Assembly: GCA_019636535.1 (NCBI GenBank)
Contig: JAHBXK010000015.1
Span: 1-64,000, forward strand
Origin: Phycisphaeraceae bacterium
GTDB taxonomy: Bacteria; Planctomycetota; Phycisphaerae; Phycisphaerales; UBA1924
Length of the DNA: 64,000 nt
Direction: 5' to 3'
Positions within the stretch are counted from its first letter, which is position 1, and each line of letters begins with the position of its first letter. Positions 35,057 through 44,401 of the stretch are shown here, piece after piece. The notes under the pieces were generated by a model. The model saw nothing but the letters and a program-made list of their open reading frames with translations, searched no databases and was not told the origin of the DNA. Position numbers and translations under genes: made by a program.

Positions 35057-35376
35057 TCGCACCCGGCGAGTTCGTGCGGTCGCATGGCCCACGCCCTGCG
35101 GCCGTGTTCCGGCCGATCTGACCGATCCCTGTGCGAGAACGTCCGCTTCAATCAACACTCGGACTGAATGACCGGGTCGTGTAAGGCGTGGTTCACCGTC
35201 CGATCACGGTGCACAATTGTTCTGCGGGCATGAACAGTGTGGGCAGGAAGCGGGTAGAACGTGGAGCATGCCCCACTCCGGGCTTAGTGTGCGTACGGAC
35301 AGGTCTTGAGCGGAGCGAAGCGGGTTTGGTGCCATGGCCAGCACAAAGCCCATCGTCCCAGTCGAAGAGGAACGAG
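35057..35376. other. Intergenic stretch upstream of the LEPR/CAP gene
   Basis: No protein-like frame of its own. CACCGT at 35194-35199 and ACGGTG at 35206-35211 form a short inverted repeat, just before the AT-rich CACAATTGTTC, and could be an operator or promoter element. The stretch ends in the AGAGGAAC ribosome site of the next gene. Confidence 0.4.
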
Positions 35377-37515
35377 ATGCCGAAGGCACCTTTCAGAAGC
35401 AGCAGTCGGAATCGCACCTTGCGAGCAGAGTTGGAAGTGGGCTCTGTGGGGCTGTGCGAGCAACTCGAGCCGCGTGTGCTTCTGACCTTCAACCCGACCG
35501 CTGACGAGCAGTACATGCTCGAGTTGGTCAATCGGTTCCGCGCCAATCCGCAGGCGGAACTTGGGCTGTTGACCAGTTCTCTCGCGTCCCAGGCCCGATC
35601 GGCTGATCCGGACGTCGATGCGGCACTCCGTTTCTTCAGAACCAACGGGATCGTTCTGCAACAGCAGTGGTCGAGCCTGACCGCCGCGCCACCGCTCGCC
35701 TGGAACGCGGCATTGACCTCCGCGGCGGAGTTTCACTCGCAGGCGATGATCGCCGCGAACATGCAGGAGCACCAGTTGCCGGGAGGGCCGGACCTGGCGC
35801 AGCGCGTCACGAATGCCGGTTACACGCAGTACCGCGCGCTCGGGGAGAGCATCTTCGCGTTCGGCCGATCGGTCGTGCACGGGCACGCCGGCTTCCTTCT
35901 CGACTGGGGTCAGGGACCGAACGGCATTCAGGATCCGCCGGGTCACCGCAACACCGCGATCAGCACGTCCTTCCGCGAGATCGGGATCCGGATTCTGCCG
36001 GAGAACAACCCCGCAACGGCGGTGGGTCCGCTCGTGATGACGCTGGACTTCGGCAACCGCTTCAACTTCGGCCACTCGTACCTGCTCGGCGTGGTCTATA
36101 CCGACGTGAACAGCGACGTCGCATACTCGCCGGGAGAGGGTCTCGGCGGCGTGCAGATTCAGGTCAGGAACACGGGCAACGACTTCGGGCCGGTGATCGC
36201 GACGACGACGACGATGTCCGCCGGTGGCTACCAGCTGCAGCTGGCACCGGGCATGTACAACATCACCTTCAGCGGTGCGGGGTTCGGGTCGGCCGTGACT
36301 TATCGCAACGTGGTCGTCGGAGCACACAACGTCAAGCTCGACGCCCGGCGCGGGTTTGTTCCACCGACTCCCCTGTTGGAACTTTGGGGAGGTGCCGGTC
36401 AGCCCTATCAGATGTTGCTGAACGGTGATTCCGCGCCGACGCACGGAAAGGGAACGTACTTCGGTGATGCGGAACTCGCTCGAGGCTTCGTCGATCGGAC
36501 GTTCTTCATCTTCAACGGCGGCAACGCGCCGCTGTTGCTCCAAGGGATTCGAGTGCAGATCACCGGAGCGAACGCCTCCGACTTCGTGATCATCAGCGCA
36601 CCAGACCCGGTCGTTGCGCCCGGCACGCAGAACACGTTCGTCATCAGATTCGATCCGACCGACACGCGGCTGCGCAACGCGTCCGTGAGCATCTTCTCGA
36701 CCGATGTGCAGTCCCCGGTCTTCACGTTCGCGATCCGTGGGCGAGGCATGGCGCAGCCGATCCTGCAGGTTCGCGGCATGGGCAAGAACATCCCGGACGG
36801 GTTCGGCACGCCGACGACAGCCAACCTCACCAACTTCACCGGTGTGAACATCGTGTCGGGCTTCCGTGACCGCGTGTTCCGCGTGTTCAACCTCGGTTCT
36901 GCAGACCTGACCATCACGGCGGTGACGATCGAGGGCGAAGCGGCCGGCGATTTCCAGGTTCGCATGCTCTCCGCTTCGACGGTTGAACCCGGGCGTGCCG
37001 TGAACCTGCGGATCCGGTTCGACCCGACCGCACCCGACTTCCGGCACGCCAGCATCAGGATCGTTACGAACGATGCAACACGTTCGCCGTGGACCTTTGC
37101 GATCCGCGGGTTCGGCGTGGCGACACCCGCGATCGCGATTCTCGGCGGTCAACAAGCCGCCGATCTCGGGGCGGTCGGCCCCGGCTCGCCGCCGAGCATG
37201 GAACTTGGCACTGACTATGGCCTGGTCCGAGTCGTCAATCACACGCGGCTTCGCACGTTCACAGTGGTCAACGACGGCTGGGCCGCGCTGCTTCTGATCG
37301 GATCGCCGCGTGTACGGATCAGCGGCCCGCACGCCTCGGACTTCAAACTTGCACAGAATCTGCCGACGGGCTCGCTGTTGCCCGGGCAGCGTGCCGAGTT
37401 CGCCGTTCGATTCAACCCATCCGACAACGGCTTGCGAGTCGCGACGGTGACGATCGCGAGCAACGACCCGTGGGCTCCCGCCTATTCGTTCCAGGTTGTT
37501 GGTTTCGGAGTGTGA
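35377..37515 (+). CDS. Secreted LEPR-XLL protein with CAP domain and choice-of-anchor D repeats
   Basis: A 712-residue extracellular or surface protein. The N-terminus is basic and then reads LCEQLEPRVLLTF, the LEPR-XLL motif that marks many large secreted planctomycete proteins. Next comes a CAP (SCP/PR1-like) domain: EQYMLELVNRFRANP, then ALTSAAEFHSQAMI with its histidine, and GHRNTAI. A carboxypeptidase-regulatory-like domain follows near residue 240 (GVVYTDVNSD...GGVQIQVRNTG), and then three choice-of-anchor D (ASPM-SPD-2-hydin-like) repeats, each with a FNxG core and FVIRFDPT or NLRIRFDPT strands. The ATG at 35377 has AGAGGAAC upstream. It may bind a surface or act as a lipid or peptide binder; function is unknown. 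Confidence 0.85.
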   Translation: MPKAPFRSSSRNRTLRAELEVGSVGLCEQLEPRVLLTFNPTADEQYMLELVNRFRANPQAELGLLTSSLASQARSADPDVDAALRFFRTNGIVLQQQWSSLTAAPPLAWNAALTSAAEFHSQAMIAANMQEHQLPGGPDLAQRVTNAGYTQYRALGESIFAFGRSVVHGHAGFLLDWGQGPNGIQDPPGHRNTAISTSFREIGIRILPENNPATAVGPLVMTLDFGNRFNFGHSYLLGVVYTDVNSDVAYSPGEGLGGVQIQVRNTGNDFGPVIATTTTMSAGGYQLQLAPGMYNITFSGAGFGSAVTYRNVVVGAHNVKLDARRGFVPPTPLLELWGGAGQPYQMLLNGDSAPTHGKGTYFGDAELARGFVDRTFFIFNGGNAPLLLQGIRVQITGANASDFVIISAPDPVVAPGTQNTFVIRFDPTDTRLRNASVSIFSTDVQSPVFTFAIRGRGMAQPILQVRGMGKNIPDGFGTPTTANLTNFTGVNIVSGFRDRVFRVFNLGSADLTITAVTIEGEAAGDFQVRMLSASTVEPGRAVNLRIRFDPTAPDFRHASIRIVTNDATRSPWTFAIRGFGVATPAIAILGGQQAADLGAVGPGSPPSMELGTDYGLVRVVNHTRLRTFTVVNDGWAALLLIGSPRVRISGPHASDFKLAQNLPTGSLLPGQRAEFAVRFNPSDNGLRVATVTIASNDPWAPAYSFQVVGFGV

Positions 37516-37516
37516 G

Positions 37517-38944
37517 TCACTCAGGCTCGGTGTCGTCTTCGGAATCCACCGGTGACAGCCCATCTGAATCGTCACGGGACGGTTTCATGACTTCGGCCAT
37601 GACGGTCGTTGCGAACGCGCCGCGGGGAAGTTCGAACACGCACTTGATGAAGGTCCCGTGTTCATCCACTCCCGACTCGATGTCGGGTTGGGTCAGCGGT
37701 ACTCGAAGCGGTCGCCGGGCACCCTGGACGGCGGATCTTCCTCGCTTGGCCGCGAATTCGGCCAGATCGGACTCGGAAACGCCGCACTGAATCAGTGCCT
37801 CGTGCTCGGTCTTGGCCGTAGCCGAGCCTTCCACGGCCGTCATCATTCCGGCGGCCCACATCGGTCCGCTCGGCGAGATTTCCAATCGCTGTAGGCGTTT
37901 GATGAGTGTCGGATCGTTCGCGGTGGCGTCATCAACGATGAAGCACCCTCCGTTCTCGTGCTTGAATGCAACGTCGCCCGACAGCAGCCGGTCGATGGTA
38001 CCGTCGGCGAGACGACGATCGAGCACGCGGTTGAACACCGCGGACTGAAACGCGGCAATGAAGTACGCGTGCTCCATCGGCTCGATGGCCCGAACGGCAC
38101 GCTTTGGTGGCTCACCCCGACGAAGCGCAGACAGGACACGTCGCTCGGTGTGAGCGGCGTGCGGGAGGAGGTCAAACGCTCTCGCATGTTCACCGTTCAG
38201 AAAGGCCGAACGCGCCTCGAGTTGGGCGTCGGGCATGGCCGCGCTCGGCCCGAGGAGGTGACGTAGCGCCGCCTGATGATCGTGAAGCAGCAAGGCCCGG
38301 CCGATGAACGCGTTGTGCAGCAGGTGACCGAATCGCTGTGGCCCGAACCGATTGGGAACGCCACGCTCGGCGAGCGTTCGGAGTGTCTTTGCCGCGTGAA
38401 CGACTTTGACCGGATCGACATCCCGAATGCGGATAACGAACCGGTTGCCTCGCAAGTGTCCCCGGCGCAACTTGTTGGTGTGAAGATCGGCCCAGTGCAC
38501 CGAGAGCGAGTGGTGAGGGATGGCTTTCGCAGAGTCGACTGCGTCGCGAACCCCGGGCAGGTGAATGCTCACCAGTTGGCGGGTAATCGCGCGCTTGTCC
38601 TTTAAGCCGGCGACACCGATGTGATCTCGACGCACACCGAAGTGCTCGGCGAGCAGACGGATCATGTGGCCCGTGGAGAGATCCCGCTTCTCGATGAAGA
38701 GATAAAGGTGTTCGCCCTGGCCGCACGGCTCGTACGCGGGGACCTCTTCAACCAGAAAGTCCTCAGGTCGAACGCGCAACCTGCCACCCACGCCGGGCAC
38801 ACCATCGGTCAGATAGCAAGAGGGCGCGATGGCCGAACGCAGGTGAGGTTCGTGCTCGTCCGAAGATTGGGCGGCGTGCGGTGAGCGAGATGTGGAGGGA
38901 GACTGAGAGGATGGTGCGGGGGTCGAGTCTGTTCGCTCGGTCAC
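37517..38944 (-). CDS. truD: tRNA pseudouridine synthase D
   Basis: Makes pseudouridine at position 13 of tRNAs. The 475-residue protein contains the TruD signatures RVRPEDFLVEEVPAYEPCGQGEH-like start, IGVAGLKDKRAITRQ with the catalytic aspartate, GNRFVIRIRDVD, and PNRFGPQRFG with the NRFG motif. The first 40 residues are a serine-rich extension. It starts with a GTG at 38944 whose first bases overlap the stop codon of the DUF151 gene (GTGA), so the two are coupled. It ends one base from the stop of the convergent LEPR/CAP gene with no terminator between. Confidence 0.93.
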   Translation of the reverse strand: MTERTDSTPAPSSQSPSTSRSPHAAQSSDEHEPHLRSAIAPSCYLTDGVPGVGGRLRVRPEDFLVEEVPAYEPCGQGEHLYLFIEKRDLSTGHMIRLLAEHFGVRRDHIGVAGLKDKRAITRQLVSIHLPGVRDAVDSAKAIPHHSLSVHWADLHTNKLRRGHLRGNRFVIRIRDVDPVKVVHAAKTLRTLAERGVPNRFGPQRFGHLLHNAFIGRALLLHDHQAALRHLLGPSAAMPDAQLEARSAFLNGEHARAFDLLPHAAHTERRVLSALRRGEPPKRAVRAIEPMEHAYFIAAFQSAVFNRVLDRRLADGTIDRLLSGDVAFKHENGGCFIVDDATANDPTLIKRLQRLEISPSGPMWAAGMMTAVEGSATAKTEHEALIQCGVSESDLAEFAAKRGRSAVQGARRPLRVPLTQPDIESGVDEHGTFIKCVFELPRGAFATTVMAEVMKPSRDDSDGLSPVDSEDDTEPE

Positions 38945-39429
38945 TCCGGCTCCTCCCGTTGGGCCTCGTTCAGGACTTTCTCTTCCACGAACAGTGGGAC
39001 GTTCGAGGCGATGCCCAATGCGATTGCGTCGGACGGTCGGGCATCGACTTTCAGAAGTTCGCCCTTGGAGTTGCGGATCCGTAACTCCGCAAAGAACGTG
39101 TGTTCCGTCAGATCGTGGATGCAGATTGACTCGAGTCGACCACCGAGGGCTTCCATGACGTTGACGAGCAGGTCGTGGGTCTGGGGTCGTTTGACGCCGA
39201 TGCCCTTGAGCCGGCGCTCGATCGCTTGAGCCTCGGGCAGGCCGATCACGATCGGGAATGAGCGGCCGTTCTCGACTTGGGAGTAGGTGACTTGGCCGGT
39301 GGACGATCCGGTGGAGCCGTTCTCGCGAGCATCGTCGTCCTGAACGGGCGCAACCTCACGAAGTTCAATGACTTGGTAGTCATTGAGTTCGCGGATCAGG
39401 ATCCGGGCCAGTTCCATCCGCACCGCCAT
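38941..39429 (-). CDS. Bifunctional nuclease (DUF151) family protein
   Basis: A 162-residue protein of the DUF151 family, some of whose members have DNase and RNase activity. The conserved core is FPIVIGLPEAQAIERRLKG near residue 57, RPQTHDLLVNVMEALG, and VDARPSDAIALGIASNVPLFVEEKVL, the most typical segment. An acidic, serine-rich insert occupies residues 30-45. A GGAG lies 9 nt before the ATG at 39429. It is coupled to truD by a GTGA overlap and follows nnrE by 131 bp. Confidence 0.88.
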   Translation of the reverse strand: MAVRMELARILIRELNDYQVIELREVAPVQDDDARENGSTGSSTGQVTYSQVENGRSFPIVIGLPEAQAIERRLKGIGVKRPQTHDLLVNVMEALGGRLESICIHDLTEHTFFAELRIRNSKGELLKVDARPSDAIALGIASNVPLFVEEKVLNEAQREEPE

Positions 39430-39560
39430 GGGCGCGATCTCCGGTGGGGTCCGCGCGATTCTTACCCTCGGGTTGCCGAGTGCAGGTTTCGCGCCGGGTC
39501 AGTGTTCGGTTCGGTCGAGGGTATGTCAGACAATCATTCGGCTGTGTCCGGGGGGGAGGT

Positions 39561-40337
39561 TCACCCTGAACCGGGCGGCTTGGTCGATCCGGAAGCATGG
39601 TCTTCCAGTAACTCGCGAGGTACGCCGATGTCGCCCACGATCACGGTGCCGGCGAACTCCGATGCGTGAACTTCCAAGAGGCCTTGTTTCAGGCCTCCGA
39701 GTGTGACCGTGAGATCGGCTTTCACGCACGTACGGCCGCTGACATCGATGGGGCGACCGGTGTCGCCGTTGAGACCGGAAGGTAGATCCACGCTCAAGAC
39801 GAGCGGTCGTGGGTTCGCCCGCAGACGCTGGGAGTTGATCACATCGATGAGAGCGGCCGTCGACCCGGCTGGCGGGCGGCTCAAACCTGTCCCAAAGAGG
39901 GCATCCACGATCAGATCGGCCCCTTCAAATCCCTGCAGCACATCCACTTGATTAGGGGGTGTTGCGACCGTTGTCGGCAGGCCCATTCGCAGGGCCACTT
40001 TGGCGTTCGTGCATGCGTCGCCTGAGAGTTCGTCCAGTGTTGTCGTCGCGACGATGAGCACTTCCCAGCCCGCATTGTGCAGGTGTCGGGCGAGGGCATA
40101 CCCGTCGCCCCCGTTGTTTCCCGGGCCGCAGCAGATGACCGACGCACCCGGCATGAGTCGTGCCTCAACGACGGCCGCGATCGATCTGGCGGCGTTTTCC
40201 ATCAGGACGATGGAAGGGATGCCGAACCGCTCCACGGCGAGCCGATCGACCACTCGCATCGCCGCAACCGTGAAGACCGGTTGGCCGGCCTGTTCCAACG
40301 AGCGGAGGTCGTGGGCACTACGCTGGCGATCGGACAT
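39561..40337 (-). CDS. nnrE: NAD(P)H-hydrate epimerase
   Basis: Interconverts the R and S forms of damaged, hydrated NAD(P)H so that a dehydratase can repair them. The 258-residue protein has the YjeF-N fold: AVERFGIPSIVLMENAARS, CCGPGNNGGDGYALARHL, DLIVDALFGTGLSRPP and VLSVDLPSGLNGDTG. The dehydratase domain that is often fused (NnrD) is absent. The ATG at 40337 has a -10-like box 6 nt upstream; an ATG at 40352 would lie within that box. It is divergent from the glycosyltransferase gene. Confidence 0.92.
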   Translation of the reverse strand: MSDRQRSAHDLRSLEQAGQPVFTVAAMRVVDRLAVERFGIPSIVLMENAARSIAAVVEARLMPGASVICCGPGNNGGDGYALARHLHNAGWEVLIVATTTLDELSGDACTNAKVALRMGLPTTVATPPNQVDVLQGFEGADLIVDALFGTGLSRPPAGSTAALIDVINSQRLRANPRPLVLSVDLPSGLNGDTGRPIDVSGRTCVKADLTVTLGGLKQGLLEVHASEFAGTVIVGDIGVPRELLEDHASGSTKPPGSG

Positions 40338-40343
40338 CCGGGG

Positions 40344-40349
40344 AGGGTA
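40344..40349 (-). promoter_or_regulatory. -10-like TACCCT, 6 nt before nnrE
   Basis: Reads TACCCT on the minus strand, 6 nt before the nnrE ATG, with no ribosome-binding site. Confidence 0.5.
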
Positions 40350-40375
40350 CACGTGGAGCAGGGAGTTCGCGGTCG

Positions 40376-41674
40376 TTGAACATCGATCATCCGATCATCC
40401 ACGTGCTTCTCTGGATCGGTTCGGGGGTGGTGGCCTTTCACGCGGTTTACTGGGGTGCTGCCTGGTACCAGGTCGTCATGACGATGGCACGATTGCCGAC
40501 CGGTATGAGCGTGGCCAAGCGTCTTGGCGCTGGACGAAACGGGCGTGTCGGGTCTCGCGTGTGCGTCGTTGTGCCAGCGCACAATGAGGAATCACAGATC
40601 GGGACGATCGCGAAGTCGCTGCTTCAACAGACACATTCCGATTTGCACATCGTGTTTGCGCTCGATCGATGCACCGACCGGACTCGCGAACGGCTCGAGC
40701 AGGTCATTGGTGCCGACGCCCGTGTGACCGTGCATTTCGTCGAGCATTGCCCTGACGACTGGGCTGGCAAGCCGCACGCCATGTGGCGGGCGATCAACGA
40801 TACAACAGCGGCACGCGATGCCGATTTCATCGCAACGGTGGACGCGGATACTGAGTTGGATCCGAGGTGCATCGAGGCTGCGTTGGTCGTGATGAAACAA
40901 CGGTCGCTTGATATGGTCAGCCTGCTCAGCACGCTGACCAGCGCGGCGTGGTTCGAGCGCGTTGTCCAGCCCGCGGCGACATTCGAGTTGATGCGGCAGT
41001 ATCCGATCCGCCGCGCGAATGCGACGGTGGGAAACGGACAGAAGGCGCGCCCGGCTCGCAGGCCGTTTGCCAACGGGCAGTTCATCATGGTGCGGCGAGA
41101 GGTCTACTTCGAACTCGGCGGGCACGAATCGGTCAAGGATCAGATCCTGGAAGACGTGGCGCTCTCACGGCGGTTCGCCCGCGCGGGCAAGCGTACCGGC
41201 CTGCTCATTGCCAACGGACTGATTCGGTGCCGAATGTACAACTCGTTCGAGGAGTTTCGGTTAGGATGGAACCGCATCTACCGGGAGAGCGTGCACAGAA
41301 ATCCTAAACGATTGAGGTCGTACGCTCGCCGACTGCGGACGTTGAGCGTGTATCTTCCGATCGCGGTTGTGCTCACAACGGTCCTTGCCGGGGTGTGTGC
41401 CATGTTCTTGCAGGCGGGGACGGGTGACGGTCTTCTTCGGGGGCTGCTCTGGTGGAACATCCTCGTTGGTGGAGGAGGACTCACCGCCTTTGCCTTGCTG
41501 ATCGCGGTGGCGTACCGGCTTGGCCAGTCGCCGTGGCTGTGGGCCGCTTCGTATCCCTATGGCTCTTGGGTAGTTGCGCGAATCCTCGACTCCGCAGCGG
41601 CTGACATTGAATCGGGAAGGCCGATCCGTTGGGGCGGCCGAACGTACTATTTCACAGCCGCGAACAAGGCTTGA
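40376..41674 (+). CDS. Family 2 glycosyltransferase, membrane-bound
   Basis: A 432-residue glycosyltransferase with an N-terminal membrane helix (about residues 8-30), a GT-A catalytic domain, and two or three C-terminal membrane helices from about residue 320. The catalytic domain has RVCVVVPAHNEESQIGTIAKSLLQQ, the nucleotide-sugar DxD in ATVDADTELD, and the acceptor-site GGHESVKDQILEDVALSRRF with its ED pair. The layout resembles hopanoid- and carotenoid-associated transferases (HpnB, CruC), but the acceptor is unknown. The start is a TTG at 40376 with GGAG 11 nt upstream. It is 50 bp ahead of the TonB-like gene on the same strand. Confidence 0.82.
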   Translation: MNIDHPIIHVLLWIGSGVVAFHAVYWGAAWYQVVMTMARLPTGMSVAKRLGAGRNGRVGSRVCVVVPAHNEESQIGTIAKSLLQQTHSDLHIVFALDRCTDRTRERLEQVIGADARVTVHFVEHCPDDWAGKPHAMWRAINDTTAARDADFIATVDADTELDPRCIEAALVVMKQRSLDMVSLLSTLTSAAWFERVVQPAATFELMRQYPIRRANATVGNGQKARPARRPFANGQFIMVRREVYFELGGHESVKDQILEDVALSRRFARAGKRTGLLIANGLIRCRMYNSFEEFRLGWNRIYRESVHRNPKRLRSYARRLRTLSVYLPIAVVLTTVLAGVCAMFLQAGTGDGLLRGLLWWNILVGGGGLTAFALLIAVAYRLGQSPWLWAASYPYGSWVVARILDSAAADIESGRPIRWGGRTYYFTAANKA

Positions 41675-41724
41675 AAGACCCGCGATCCGGGATTGATCAG
41701 TCCGAAAGCGTGGGCGGTGGGATC

Positions 41725-42900
41725 ATGGCCAGCAAAGGAAAGGACCGAGTCCGGCTCTTGGCTTGCATCGCGAGCGTTGCCTTGCACGCAACGATCGTGG
41801 TGGGCTTTGCGCAACAAACGCTCGCACGCGATGCCGAAACCGCAGCGGCACGCCGGGACAGCGCGGCGTTGCGGAACGCGCTGATGAGTTTGCAGTTCGA
41901 GCCGAGCCCAGTGCCCGAACTCGCTCAAGAGTCCGAGTCCAGGCCAGAACCGGCGGTCGTGCCTCCCGTGGTGCAAGAGGAGATCGTGCTCGGAGCGGCG
42001 GACGGTGGCGACTTGCCGAGCGAGAATTGGATGGGGTTCGCGCAACCCACACCGCACAGCGCGCCTTTGGGCAGAGTCAACCAGCCGCAACTCGATCTGC
42101 AGTCCGGCGGCGGTACGGAAGTGGAGTTCGGACCGGAGGGTCAGGATGCAAATTCGACTCCCGCGAGTGCGAGCGCTCCTGTATCAACACCGCCTCAGCC
42201 TCCACCCCCAAGCCTATCACCCCAGCCGCAGGTCGAGTCCACAATCGCTCCGGAACCGCGCGAAGCCTCAGCTGAATTGCCAGAAACCGAAGCGCCTGTC
42301 GTTGAGGCGAAGCCGGTTGTGCGAGTGAGCGAGGGCGCGGACGAAGGCCTGCCGTCCGCCGAACAAGAAGCACCTCCGGCCAAATCGGACGCAGCAGAAG
42401 AGGTCGTTCTGCCACCAGAACTCGAGAGGCTCCTTTCAAGCCCGCCGGTTGAGTTCTCGCCCGTTCAACCCTCCGTGGCGCCGACTCCCCCGTCTCCCGC
42501 GCCGACTCCTCCACAGACGGGCGGCGGAGGCCGCGGAGAAGGGATGGGTGAACCGTCTGATCGACAAACCGACGCCAGTTCGACCGAACGCGCTGAGATC
42601 GTCCGGCCCGGTCATCCTGTTGCGGCCAAAGGACTGGAGATCGTGACCCGTCGGCCGGTGTTCTCAAAGGTCACGCGCGTGACCGCGTTCCCCAAGAACC
42701 CAACGGTGGAGGTCACCTTCGGGCGCGACGGGCGTGTGAACAAGGTTCGGCTTCTGGAATCCAGTGGTTACAGCGAGGTTGATCAGCCGGTCTTGGACGC
42801 GGTCTATGCGTGGACTGCTCGGGGCGAGGCGTTGCGGAAGATCCCCGCTCGCGACGCGCAGGCCGGCATCACGATCAAGTTCACAATCCTGCTCAGGTGA
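41725..42900 (+). CDS. TonB-like energy transducer
   Basis: A 391-residue protein with one N-terminal transmembrane helix (LLACIASVALHATIVVGFA), a long proline- and glutamate-rich periplasmic spacer with many Pro-Glu and Pro-Ala repeats, and a C-terminal TonB fold: TAFPKNPTVEVTFGRDGRVNKVRLLESSGYSE followed by ITIKFTILL. TonB proteins pass inner-membrane energy to outer-membrane transporters. No exbB, exbD or TonB-dependent receptor is adjacent. The ATG at 41725 was chosen because the membrane helix begins 10 residues later. Confidence 0.78.
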   Translation: MASKGKDRVRLLACIASVALHATIVVGFAQQTLARDAETAAARRDSAALRNALMSLQFEPSPVPELAQESESRPEPAVVPPVVQEEIVLGAADGGDLPSENWMGFAQPTPHSAPLGRVNQPQLDLQSGGGTEVEFGPEGQDANSTPASASAPVSTPPQPPPPSLSPQPQVESTIAPEPREASAELPETEAPVVEAKPVVRVSEGADEGLPSAEQEAPPAKSDAAEEVVLPPELERLLSSPPVEFSPVQPSVAPTPPSPAPTPPQTGGGGRGEGMGEPSDRQTDASSTERAEIVRPGHPVAAKGLEIVTRRPVFSKVTRVTAFPKNPTVEVTFGRDGRVNKVRLLESSGYSEVDQPVLDAVYAWTARGEALRKIPARDAQAGITIKFTILLR

Positions 42901-42939
42901 GCGCTCGCCAACTCTGGCTGGGTTGCGTGCTGGACCGTT

Positions 42940-43422
42940 TCAGCCGTCGGTCTCGAGGGGGTTGTTCTCGAAGGTCATGCGCCTGTGGGGGATGCCGGCT
43001 TCCTCGAACGTGTCGGAATCGAAGTTCCATCCGAGCGAGGAGTAGAAGCCGTAGGCCGTGTCGCGAGCGTGGCAGAAGAGCCGGCGCAGGCCGAGTTCTC
43101 CGAATGCGCGTCTCTCGATCGCGACGACCAGTCGGGTGCCGATGCCCTCGCCCTGTCGCTGCGGGTCGACCGTCATCTGCATGAGTTTGCCGGAACCGGG
43201 TTCGGGGTGGTTTGGGACCAGCATCGCGGTGCCGACTACGCGGGGGCCCGACGGATGGTCGAAGACCGCCACGTAGTGTTCTCCGGCTGTTTCAAGCAAA
43301 GGGAAGAGGTCTTGGAGCCGACCGACGTCCAGGCCGATCGGGTTGAGCAGGACCGAGTTGCGCAGGGCGACTTCCTGCGGGTAGAGGGGGTGGTCGGGGG
43401 TGATGCGATGGATCTGGATCAC
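42940..43422 (-). CDS. GNAT-family N-acetyltransferase
   Basis: A 160-residue GNAT. The acetyl-CoA motif A reads LMQMTVDPQRQGEGIGTRLVVAIERRA, followed by LRRLFCHARDTAYGFYSSLGW and a C-terminal IPHRRMTFENN. Substrate unknown; such proteins often acylate small molecules. It begins with GTG at 43422 after a possible -10 CATAGC 5 nt before. Confidence 0.85.
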   Translation of the reverse strand: MIQIHRITPDHPLYPQEVALRNSVLLNPIGLDVGRLQDLFPLLETAGEHYVAVFDHPSGPRVVGTAMLVPNHPEPGSGKLMQMTVDPQRQGEGIGTRLVVAIERRAFGELGLRRLFCHARDTAYGFYSSLGWNFDSDTFEEAGIPHRRMTFENNPLETDG

Positions 43423-43514
43423 GTTTCGCTATGAATGCAGGGAGATCGCGGCATGTGGGATCGTGCGGGGGTGAGAGAATAGCCGATTGCGGGGTGGGGA
43501 GTCGAAGGAGACGG

Positions 43515-44354
43515 ATGGCATCGAGCGCGGCGAACGTCGGGCATCGGACACCCTTCGGGGCGGACTTGCTCTGCGAGTCTTGCGGCTACGCGCTCGAGGG
43601 GACGCCCAAGGCGGCGGCTTGCCCCGAATGCGGAAGGCCCGTAGCCGAGTCGCTCCCTGATAGGCGTGAAGGCACTCCTTGGCAGCAGAAGCCGGGCATT
43701 CGGGCGTGGGCTGAGACTGCGTGGGGAACACTGCGGCATCCAGCCAGAACTTACCGCGGGGCGCGGGTTGATCCCGAGATGCACTGGCGCGATGTGGCCT
43801 TGCTTTGGGACAATATTGCACTGGCTTCGTTTCTCGGGTTGATCGCTCTATTCGTTCCCTTCTCCGGGGTTCGGATCGAGTCCGTCTGGTTGTTCGGAGC
43901 CGCTGTCGTCCTGACTCCGGTGTTGATGCTGCCGTTGCTGATGCTCACCGAGTTGGAGCAGATCGGAATTCGGTACTTCGGCCGACGACGGGGCTGGCGG
44001 ATTGACCGCACGGTTTCGGCAGTCGTCTGTGCGCACGCATCGATCGGGTGGACGCTGGCGATGGTACTTGGCGCGGTGGGATTCCATCTGGGGTGGCCGG
44101 CGTACCACTGGCTTCGAGGATTGGTGCTCAAATCGTGGTCCGGTGGTGCATCGCCAATGGGCCCACGATCCGTAACACTGATGGCCGTGGTTGAGTGGAT
44201 ACCGGCCGCTCTGCCGGTGCTCGGTTTCGGCGCGGGCTTGCTGGTGTTCGAGACGCTCGTCTGGATCGGGATGCGTCAGTGTCGGTTCGCCAATCGCCCG
44301 ACGACGTGTGCTCGCTCTCCAACTCCCGCGCAAGACGCCCACAATGCCGCCTAG
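43515..44354 (+). CDS. Zinc-ribbon membrane protein, function unknown
   Basis: A 279-residue protein. The N-terminus has a zinc ribbon, LLCESCGYALEGTPKAAACPECGRP, at about residues 18-43. A short polar linker then leads to four or five hydrophobic helices (about 95-260) that look like a Yip1-type membrane domain. The same plan, zinc ribbon plus membrane helices, occurs at 1848 and 52341 in this window. An AAGGAG lies 4 nt before the ATG. It is followed after 47 bp by the MFS gene on the same strand. Confidence 0.72.
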   Translation: MASSAANVGHRTPFGADLLCESCGYALEGTPKAAACPECGRPVAESLPDRREGTPWQQKPGIRAWAETAWGTLRHPARTYRGARVDPEMHWRDVALLWDNIALASFLGLIALFVPFSGVRIESVWLFGAAVVLTPVLMLPLLMLTELEQIGIRYFGRRRGWRIDRTVSAVVCAHASIGWTLAMVLGAVGFHLGWPAYHWLRGLVLKSWSGGASPMGPRSVTLMAVVEWIPAALPVLGFGAGLLVFETLVWIGMRQCRFANRPTTCARSPTPAQDAHNAA

Positions 44355-44401
44355 CATCGTTTGTCCGGCCGCTTGAAGCCGGACACAGGAACGGAGTCCG
44401 C

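Noticed and set aside
35284-37575. 763-residue minus-strand frame antisense to the LEPR/CAP gene
   Set aside because: Rich in Arg, His and Asp with no domains; a GC-rich shadow of a well-supported plus-strand gene.
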